64,000 nt of DNA. It comes from Scilla litardierei (Eukaryota; Streptophyta; Magnoliopsida; Asparagales; Asparagaceae). The notes beneath the pieces are model-generated. The model was not told where the DNA came from, ran no database searches, and saw only the letters and a list, made by a program, of their open reading frames with translations. A program made the translations under genes and the position numbers. Position 1 is the first letter of the stretch, and every line of letters begins with the position of its first letter. Of this stretch, positions 10,882 to 20,019 are shown piece by piece. The stretch lies in assembly GCA_030789695.1 (NCBI GenBank), contig CM061139.1, positions 8,323,878-8,387,877 of the forward strand, written 5' to 3'.

Positions 10882-12536
10882 TGACGTGCGTTTATATTTC
10901 ATATATTCGTGCACATCTTCTTTTGTGTTTTTCCGTTATTTTTCGCCGTCCCGTATCTGTTTTCTCGTATTTTCTTGTTTTCTTTCACTTCTCCATGTTT
11001 TTGCGTGTTTACAGGAGTTTGCCAGCGTATGGGACACATAATGAAGATATCATAAGTCCCCGGAGCAACGAGAGGAGTCATGCATGATCTAGGGGGTCGA
11101 ACGACCAAGATCTCTATCTTTCAGCCACTACCCGATCGGTTGGATACAGCCAACCGATCGGGTGATGCACGCGTGCACGACCTGGACAGCTACTGAAGCG
11201 AAGTGAGCATCAACCGACCGTGTCGACGACCGGTTCAGCCCGACTGTCTTCTCTGGAAATTGAAGCTGAATTCCAACCGATCGGGTGACCTTCACCCGAT
11301 CGGTTCATCTGTAGCCGATTCCCCAAAGACACGACCCGGAGAGCTCACCCGACGGCCAGCTGACCGTGCCAAAATGTCGCAACTTACTATCTTTTGGGCG
11401 ACGTTTCCAACCGATCGGTTGATTGACCAACCGATCGGTTCACCCGATGGCCGCGAGATTCAATCAACGAGCCGCTTCCGCCAACCGATCGTGTCGCCTG
11501 ACCGGGTGAAGATTCTGAAGGCTGCTGCCGAATCGCGTAGCAGCTCACCCGATCGGTTGATACTTCAACCGATCGGACGACGTTGTTTTCTATATATATA
11601 AACCCTAGGTTTCCAGAAACGAGAGCTGTGTTTTATTTTTTGTTTTTTCTCTATTGTGACGGCTGGAATTTTATACTTATTTGTAAGTGTTCCGATCTTT
11701 GTAAAACTTTGATATTATCTTAATTGCATTACTACTACTGCATTTCTATTGCCCGATTATGTTTTTAATGGTCGATTTTCATTTAGATCATTTTTAGCTA
11801 AAATGTGTGAGTAGTTCCCAAATCTGGAATTTTGGTGGAAACCTCTTCGTGGGTTCTCCCTAATGCGTCCATAGGACTAGGAAATCGATATGGATTAGGA
11901 ATTTATTGGTTACGCGGGGTGTTTCATTGTCATCGGCAGAAAAAAGACCGCCTTTGACCGTTGGGCCAAGGGGGAATAAACTTGGCGGTTGACTCCCTAG
12001 CCATATCTCACGCCCTAAGCGTAAACATCTAATCCTAGCGCGTAGGAACGGCAGGATGAGATGTTGGGAGTTATCGTTGCGAGCTTAGTGCTCCCGGAGT
12101 CGGTCAGTGTTAATGGACATGGGAATACCCACTGACCGAACCCGGGTAGTCCGACGTATCATCCTGGGCACCGACTGGAATATCGGGCCCATGGGACGCT
12201 GGTATCACTCTTAGAGGCAATGTCTCACCATTAAACCCTAATTTCGATCATTGTCCTATCCGCCGGTCGCAGTAGCGAGAACACATGATAGGGTGGAAAC
12301 CAAAGTCCTGGGTTTCCCTTTATATTGTTTATCCCTTGTATTCATTTTCCGTGACAACCCATCTACCAATTCGGGCTAGCTCACCCATGTGGTGAATTTG
12401 GTCCCTTCTGACACAAGCACAACCACGCCTCCTTGTGGTCGACCCCCAAGCCACACTACAACACCGTGCGCTTGCGGTTCTAAATATTTAAATCTCGCGC
12501 CCCCAATCCTATTTCACACAAAACGAGGGGACGTCA
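10882..12536 (+). repeat. 5' LTR of A1 (1655 bp)
   Basis: Runs from TGACGTGCG to ...GGGGACGTCA. It contains the CCGATCGG array (about 11130-11580), including a perfect 14-bp hairpin with 3-nt loop at 11275-11305. The TATA box is TATATATATAA (11591-11601). The leader hairpin arms are TCGGTCAGTG (12100-12109) and CACTGACCGA (12130-12139). Near the inner end is the GCGCTTGCGG block shared with family B. Confidence 0.92.
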
Positions 12537-12543
12537 AGCTTTA

Positions 12544-12561
12544 TGGCGTCGTTGCCGGGGA
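12544..12561 (+). promoter_or_regulatory. primer binding site of A1
   Basis: TGGCGTCGTTGCCGGGGA is complementary to tRNA-Asp with one mismatch (C to T at the sixth base). It lies seven bases after the LTR end. Confidence 0.88.
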
Positions 12562-12730
12562 GGTAACGTGCTTGCTATTTTTGGACCTTTTGAACCCTTG
12601 AGTCTAGCTCATATCCCTATCTCGCGATAATTTTCGCATTCTTCTTTTTCATTTTTTATTTTCTTATTTTTATTTTCTATTTTTATCTGTTTCTTTCCCA
12701 CTTTTGCTTCACGGGTGTTTGTTGTTTTTA

Positions 12731-13067
12731 ATGCGCAGGAATACAAGTAGTCTCGACGACTTGATTCCTATTGATCTGGAGATCAACGCCACCCTAAGGC
12801 ATCTGGCCGTAGAGAAGAGAAGGAGAGAAAAATTTGAAGCCATGGGAGAGAACACTCCTCCTCCCCAGAAATCTCTGTTGGAGTACTCGATGACATCCAT
12901 CGAGTCCACCTCCGCCATCCGACCTCCTGCCATCACAGCTGCCAGTTTTGAGCTTAAGCCGTCTCTAGTGACGTGGATCCAGTAGGATCAATTCTCTGGG
13001 GCACCCATGGAGAGCCCCATCGAACATCTGGACTCCTTCCTCGAGAAAGTGACACCTTCCGAATAAA
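12731..13067 (+). pseudogene. gag-pro: gag-protease of A1, N-terminal piece
   Basis: The Gag N-terminus starts at ATGCGCAGG (MRRNTSSLDDLIPIDLEINATLRH). The conserved ATG of A3 lies at the same place. A stop (TAG, 12983-12985) interrupts FELKPSLVTWIQ. The coding sequence is then cut at 13067 by A2, which duplicated ATAAA. The rest continues at 47923 with the Gag sequence expected after DTFRIN. Role: particle protein of the element, non-functional in this copy. Confidence 0.88.
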
Positions 13068-14680
13068 TGACGTGCCCCCGGTTTGCGAGCCGTAAATGGC
13101 CCGGGGACCCGCGTGAGGGTTTAGATATTTGTAACCGCAAGCACACGATGTTGTAGTGTGGCTTGGGGGTCAAACACAGGGAGGCTAGGATGTGCTTGTG
13201 TCAAAGAGGACCGAAATCACCCCGTGGGTGAGCTAGCCCAGATCGAATGATGGGTTGTCACGGTAAAGGAATGCAGGGTATAGACAATATGAAAATAAAA
13301 CCCGGGACTTTGGTTTCCACCCCAATGAGCGACTCTCGTCGATACGACCTACAGGTAGGATGGCGATCGGAATTAGGGTCTAATGGTGAGACGTTGCCTC
13401 TAAAAGTGGTACCGGCATCTCATGGGCCCGATATTCCGGTCGGTGTCCAGGATGATACGCCGGACTTCCCGGGTTCGATCAGTGGGCACTCCCGTGTCCA
13501 TTAACACTGATCGACTCCGGGAGCACTAAGCTCGCAACGATAACTCCCAACGTCTCATCATGCCGCTCCCGCGCGCTAGGATTCGGTGTCTACGCTAAGA
13601 GCGTGAGCTATGGCTAGGGAGTCAACCGCCAAGTTTATTCCCCCTTGGCCCAACGGTCAAAGGTAGTCTTTTTCCCGCTGATGACAATAAAACACCCCGC
13701 GTAACCGTTAGATTCCTAATCCCTATCGATTTCCTAACCCTATGGATGCATCGGGAAGAGCCCCCGAAGGGGTTTCCGCCAAAATCCCAGATTTGGGAAC
13801 TACTCACAAATATTCATTAAAAAGCGATCTAAACGAAAATGAACCGTTAAAATCATAATCAGACAATAGGAATGCGAAGGTAGTAAAGCAATTAAGATAA
13901 TACTAAAGTTTTACAAAGATCCGAAAACTTACAAAAACTGGGAAATTACAGCCGTCACAAAATGAAGAAAACAGTAAAAAATAACCAACTCCTGAATCTG
14001 GGAAACCTAGGGTTCTATTTATAGAAAACGACATCACCCGATCGGTTGATAAGTCAACCGGTCGGGTGAGCCGCTTCACAAAATCACAGCGCAATGCGGG
14101 GGTTTCACCCGGTCAGTATGAACCGGTCGGTTGGAACTTGGTGCGGTCGGTTGGATCTTGGTGCCGACCGGTTGGATCTTGGAGCGGACCGGGTGAGGAG
14201 ATCGGTTGGAGCTCCGAGTCTTGGCTGTTGAAATTCAGCTACATGTGAACCGATCGGGTGAAGGTCACCCGATCGGTTGGAAATCAGCTTCGAATTTCCA
14301 GAGACTTTGAGCTTTTGACCCGGTCACTGAACCGACCGGGCGACTTCTCGTGAGCTCCAAGCTGCGTCCGGGTGATACACGCGTTCATCACCCGATCGGT
14401 TGGAGATGACCAACCGACCGGGTGAGGGGCTGAAAGATGCAATCTTCGTCGTTTGACCCCCTGAATCACGCGTGGCTCCTCCCGTTGCTCAGGGGACACC
14501 TGATATCATCGTTTTACGTCCCAAATGCCAGCAAACTCCTGCAAAACACGGAAAATACGGAAAATTGAAAGAAAACAAGAAAACACAAGAAAACACGAGA
14601 AAACAAATAAAAGACGGCGGTAAATACGGAAAAACACGGAAGAAAACGCGCGTAAATATATGAAATATAAACGCACGTCA
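13068..14680 (-). repeat. 3' LTR of A2 (1613 bp)
   Basis: On the plus strand it starts TGACGTGCCCCCGG and ends ACGCACGTCA. It carries the CCGATCGG array (about 14034-14425), a TATA box TATAAATA on the minus strand (14016-14023), and the leader hairpin with arms at 13475-13484 and 13505-13514. A CCCC-TTCG-GGGG hairpin lies near 13750-13770 (seen on the minus strand). Confidence 0.92.
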
Positions 14681-15572
14681 AAATCCCCCAAGCTGAAATC
14701 TTCCTCGTCCTCGAGGAAGACGAGTGAGAGTAGGAACTCGGAGGGAAAAATAGAGAGACAGAGAGAAAAAGAAAACTCTTTATCCTAGATCGCCCGTCAG
14801 GGCCAACAAAATCAAAAACGACACACCAAGCAAGCAAACGCCAAATCACATCACTAAACCAAGGAATACGAGTCCAAATAAGTACCGTGGGCCCACGCGG
14901 TGAAGCGCGAGTGAGTGTGGCTGTGCGCTAGCAGTCGGTGTCGCTATCTACGATGTGCAATAAAGCTCGATATACGCAAACCCAGGAAATGACCCAAATA
15001 TCAATTCGAATTGAATAAGGCGGTGAATATATGTAGTTCAAGCATGCATGAGAATAGAGAGAGAATCGAAACATATCATGCGTTGGGGACTCCACAACTA
15101 TGGTTAAGGAAATCACCACACTAAAGCCTAGATAATAGCTAAAAAGTTCCTAAGCCAAGTGTTTTTGAAAACGATGGGGGTCGAGATGATGTGGAGTAGA
15201 ACACTCGGTGCAAATTCTTGCCTTCCCTTTATTCTTGGTAGATAGGAAAAATATTCACACTTGAAATTTTTGGGTTTTGGGTATTTGTTTTTTTTTGGAT
15301 TTTGGGCTATACAAAATTTTTCTTTTCTTTTCTTTTCTTTTCTCTTTTTTTTTCTCTTTTTTTGGATTTTTGGGTTTTTGGCTATACACATGTGTACTCT
15401 CCCAAGTGGGAGAACGGTACACGACGAGGGGATTTGCACCAAGTAAAACAAAAAAGAAGTCGGAATCTAAACACTTGGGCAAAGGAAACTATTCTCGCTA
15501 AATAGAGCATGGGCTAAATGGGTTATCCTAGTCCTTAATTGTGGAATCCCGACACATGCGAAATGAAGTACA

Positions 15573-15612
<40 letters not shown>

Positions 15613-16340
15613 CATGCAGAAGCAGACAGAGGAAATAAATACCGCATATTCAAATCGAAGCATGATAATCTAGGGGTCATTCCTGGACAGGTATATAAAG
15701 TAAAATCACAAAGTAGAAGCACACCACACAGTTAGGCACGACACACGACTCACAAAAAAGCTAAGTGGACCCACGATGCGTGAAATGCAAGAGGACTCGA
15801 AATCCTAGGGTTAGTGAATGTGATGCTAGGTGCTAGGTGTGTGTGATTTTTTTTGGCGATTCATCATAGGGTTCATCTCTAGGAGAAAGAGATAAAAAGA
15901 AGAAAAGAAAAAAGAAAAACACGATGAAAACGACACAAAAACGAAAAAGAAAAGACTCAAATGACGCACAAAGTGCGACTCCCCCAAGCTGAATCTTGCA
16001 TTGCCCTCAATGCAATAAGAGTGAGTACGGGAGGGCAATGAAAATGGGGGGAATATGCACCGACACAAAAAGAAATGAAAAACGAGGAAAACACAGATAC
16101 GAAACTGAAAAATAAAGAAAAATCAAAATTAAACCACACGACGCGAAAAACGAAATAAATCCACACGACACGAAAAAAAGCACACGACACGACAATCAAA
16201 AGGGGAAAAACAAGCACACTCACAAAAAGAAGAAAAAACAAAACACGACAACACAGCAAAACAGACTTCCCCCAAGCTAGACATGACAGTGCTAGTAAAT
16301 AAAATGTGATCGTGAAATGCATAAATATGCAAGGGGGGAG
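14681..16340 (-). other. 3' noncoding region of A2
   Basis: On the minus strand the region ends in the polypurine tract AGCTTGGGGGATTT (14694-14681), preceded by the hairpin CTTCCTCG-AGGA-CGAGGAAG. Two more AGCTTGGGGGA-like copies lie near 15980 and 16267. The copy near 15980 is next to the hairpin TTGCATTG-AGGG-CAATGCAA. It also holds a pyrimidine-rich tract (about 15285-15370) and an (AT)n microsatellite (about 15576-15611). It is closely similar to 38992-40618 and 53297-55032. Translated ORFs here are low-complexity and not supported. Confidence 0.8.
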
Positions 16341-17564
16341 TCATTCGGATTCGCTGGTACTAGAATGGTAGGGGGAGGGAGAGGAGGGTGGGGAATAGCG
16401 AATGAAAGAATCCTCGGAGGATGAGGAGGGTGTGCTTACAGGGGAAGGAGGGGCGACAGGCTGGAGCACGGGTGGATCGATATGTATCGGTGGGCTGTGG
16501 TGGATAAAGATTGTACCGGGTGGGCCGACAGTTGGGTGCCAATCGGGAGGATCCAAGAGTGGCAGATGCAATGGAGAATACCAAGGATCGGGGTAAAACT
16601 CCCACGGCAGACGCGACGGGGGGTAGGGTAGCCGCAAAGGTGTTAAAGGTGGCAGGATCGCAAAAGGTGCGCAGGCGGGGCTATAGAGATAGACTGCATG
16701 ATCTTCACCGAAGGGGGTGAGCATGTTGATATCGATCAAGTAATCACGATCGATACGGCTACGTCCAGGCAAAATAGGGAGGTCAGGCGGCACTCTCAAA
16801 ACACAGCTGACAATAAGAATGATCATCCCACCACAACAGATGGATCCAGAATTGGCGCGGCTAATAGCAAAAATTTCGTGGATGATCCAATGAGCGACGT
16901 TTATGGGCAAAGGGATGTGCCCAAGGATTCTGTCTTCGGACATGGCATAAAGGAAGAAAAGCTCATCCCTAGATACAGTGGACACATCCACGCGGGTGAA
17001 AACAGTGTTGGCGAGGATGCAATGGGCAAGGCGGTAACACGGGTGAATAATGTAGGAGGCAAGAGCCTCAGGTGGCAAGGCGGTGTACCGGGTAAATCGT
17101 TGCCAAACACCATCAGCCCGAAATTGAGAGTAGATGTCAGTTCGATCGTGGGTGGAATGTTCGGTATTAAGATCGGGGTGACGGAGATTGAGGATATTGT
17201 TCAACTCGATGAAACCCAGAGAAAAATCGCAGTTGAAAGCGCGGAAGAAGAAACCCCCGTCAAACACCTCGAGGGAACTGAGGAATTCAAGCGTGAGATT
17301 TTGGTGTGTGTGAGCATGGATGTAAGAAAGGGTATGGCACCCGATACAGTTGAAAATTCTGCCGACGCCGTTCGAAAGTCCTAGAGCTTCGAGTGTGGGG
17401 CGATCGGCAAAGAGTGTAGGTCGCATCGGGCGATGAAGTAGTCCTCACAAACAGTCAGACTGCTCCTCCGTAGAAGGGTTTATGCCAAGGAAAGAGGGCG
17501 AAAAGGGGCCGTAGAGCGGATCACGGCGCGAAGATGAGGCAATCTCTTTCCCTTTCTTAGACAT
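16341..17564 (-). pseudogene. ORF3 of A2, N-terminus frameshifted
   Basis: Unknown-function protein found 3' of pol in plant retrotransposons. The start is MSKKGKEIASSSRRDP (ATG at 17564-17562), a basic N-terminus. A stop after EEQSDCL and a frame change near 17430 separate it from a 361-codon frame ending at 16341. Motifs in order: LTLEFLSSL, IIHPCYRLAH, DELFFLYAMS, and ICCGGMI near the centre, then a Pro/Ser-rich tail (HSSTSESE at the end). I see no convincing signal peptide or membrane segment. It is homologous to ORF3 of A1, A3 and B1 but clearly diverged from A1 and A3, although the flanking 3' noncoding region is almost the same. Confidence 0.75.
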
Positions 17565-18266
17565 GACGACTATGTGTGTGGCGAAAAGGAGAGTGGGAGC
17601 GTGCTTATGATGATTATAAATCAGGTGAAGCAGGTATAACACCAACTCAGATCATTACAGATAAGGTAAGAGATGCGTAGAGTGGAAAAGTGTTACCCAT
17701 CAATGTAGCAAGATAAGGCTCCCGGGGGACTCGCGTAGAAGGAGGAAGCAATTCGGGAAGCCGCCGCTCGCTGATCTGACAAGAAACAGGTTTTCGAAAA
17801 TTTTGGGGGCTAGGGTTAGGGTTTGGGCGGTTTGATGATGGAATGTCGACGATGGCAAGGTGGCGAGGGTGGGGAAGTATGGGAGTGAGTGGGGATGAGG
17901 GTTTAGGTGCAGTATGTTGGGTGGAGGAGGTCGATTCGACAGTTGGAGGGTGTGTAACCGCGTGAAGGGGATTTTCGGGGGTCGGGTGGCGTTCATCGTG
18001 CGGTAGGGGTATTTATAGGGGCGAAACTGAACCGATCGGGTGAGTTCTCACCCGATCGGGTAGGCAAATTTCGAAAGTTTCCTGTCAGCCAACAGCTACA
18101 GGTGAACCGACCGGGTGAATAGTCACCTGATCGGTTGACCGCATCCCAAATCTTTCCCGAGAACATGTGATATTTCACCCGGCCACTCACCCGATCGGTT
18201 GATGCGATCTTCAAATTTCCCGAAAGTTCAGCACTACCCACACGGTCAGCGACCCGGTCTCATCAT
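17565..18266 (-). promoter_or_regulatory. internal promoter-like region of A2 upstream of ORF3
   Basis: Reading the minus strand, CCGATCGG words (18028-18250; further ones at 42218-42302 beyond A3) are followed by a good TATA box, CCCCTATAAATACCCC, with TATAAATA at 18017-18010. About 440 bp of leader then lead to the ORF3 start. The order word array, TATA box, leader repeats that of the LTR. A3 is inserted inside the array at ATCAT (18262-18266). Confidence 0.65.
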
Positions 18267-19856
18267 TGACGTGCGTATATATTTCATATATTCACGCACG
18301 TTTTCTTTCGTGTTTCTCCGTATTTACCGCCGTCTTTTATTCGTTTTCTCGTGTTTTCTTGTATTTTCTTGTTTTCTTTCACTTTTCCGTATTTTCCGTG
18401 TTTTGCAGGAGTTTGCTGGCATTTGGGACGTAAAACGATGATATCATGTGTCCCCGGAGCAACGGGAGGAGTCACGCATGATCCAGGGGGTCAAACGACG
18501 AAGATTACATCTTTCAGCCCCTCACCCGGTCGGTTGGTCATCTCCAACCGATCGGGTGATGCACGCGTGCACCACCCAGACGCAGCTTGGAGCCCCCGAG
18601 AAGTCACCCGGTCGGTTCAGTGACCGGGTCAAAAGCTCAAAATCTCTGGAATTCGGAGCTCAATTTCCAACCGATCGGGTGACCTTCACCCGATCGGTTC
18701 ATCTGTAGCTGATGCTGAGGAGCCGAGACACGGGCACCCAACCGACCCCTTCACCCGATGGCGCCAAGATCCAATCGGTCACCCCAAGAACTCAACCGAC
18801 CGGTTCATATGACCGGGCGAAACTCCGCCGTTTTCTGTTTATTATTTGTAACGGATCACCCGATCGATTGACTTGTCAACCGATCGGGTGATACGAGATC
18901 CAATAAATAGGACCCCTAGGGTTCCAGAAACGGGGAGCTGTTAGTTTTTACTGTTTTCTCCTATTTGTGACGGCTGTAATTACTTTTCTATTGTAAGTTT
19001 TCGGATCTTTCTTAAACTTTAGTATTATCTTAATTGCTCTACTACCTTTGCATTCCTATCGCCTGATTATGATTTTAACGGTTCATTTTCGTTTAGATCT
19101 CTTTTTAATGAATATTTGTGAGTAGTTCCCAAATCTGGGATTTTGGCGGAAACCCCTTCGGGGGCTCTTCCTGATGCATCCATAGGGTTAGGAAATCGAT
19201 AGGGATTAGGAATCTAACGGTTACGCGGGGTGTTTTATTGTCATCGGCGGGAAAAAGACCGCATTTGACCGTTGGGCCAAGGGGGAATAAACTTGGCGGT
19301 TGACTCCCTAGCCATAGCTCATGCCCTTAGCGTAGACGCCGAATCCTAGCGCGCGGGAGCGGAAGGATGAGCCGTTGGGAGTTATCGTTGCGAGTTTAGT
19401 GCTCCCGGAATCGATCAGTGTTAATGGACACAGGAGTGCCCACTGATCGAACCCGGAAAGTCCGGTGTATCATCCTGGGCACCGACCGGAATATCGAGCC
19501 CATGGGATGCTGGTACCACTTTCAGAGGCAACGTCTCACCATTAGACCCTAATTCCGATCTCCATCGTACCCGTAGGCCGTATCGGTGAGAGTCGCTCGT
19601 TGGAGTGGAAACCAAAGTCCCGGGTTTATTTTCTTATTGTTCATACCTTGCATTCCCTTACCGTGACAATCCATCAACCGATCCGGGCTAGCTCGCCCAC
19701 GGGGTGATTTCGGTCCTCCTTGACACAAGCACATCCTAGCCTCCTTGTGTTTGACCCCCAAGCCACACTACAACACCGTTCGCTTGCGGTTACAAATATC
19801 TAAACCCTCACGCGGGTCCCCCGGTCATTTGCGGCTCGCAAACCGGGGGCACGTCA
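18267..19856 (+). repeat. 5' LTR of A3 (1590 bp)
   Basis: TGACGTGCGT...GGGCACGTCA. The first 34 bases form an inverted repeat (CGTGCGTATATAT / ATATATTCACGCACG). The CCGATCGG array is at about 18520-18893, with perfect hairpins at 18669-18699 (14-bp stem, 3-nt loop) and about 18855-18891. The TATA position reads AATAAATA (18902-18909), a T-to-A change from the 3' LTR. The leader hairpin arms are 19411-19420 and 19441-19450. A CCCC-TTCG-GGGG hairpin is near 19155. Confidence 0.93.
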
Positions 19857-19862
19857 AGTTTA

Positions 19863-19880
19863 TGGCGCTGTTGCCGGGGA
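19863..19880 (+). promoter_or_regulatory. primer binding site of A3
   Basis: TGGCGCTGTTGCCGGGGA matches the tRNA-Asp complement with one mismatch, six bases after the LTR. Confidence 0.88.
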
Positions 19881-20019
19881 GGCAACGTGCTTGTTATTTT
19901 AGGATCTCTTGAACCCTAGTGTCTAGCTCTTACCCCTACCTCGCGATAATTTTCGTATTCTTCTTTTTTCCTTTTTATTTTCTTTTTTTTATTTCTTATC
20001 TTATCTGTTTCTCTCCCAC

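Noticed and set aside
15128..15505. Lys-rich and Phe-rich ORFs
   Set aside because: A-rich or T-rich tract in the 3' noncoding region of A2.
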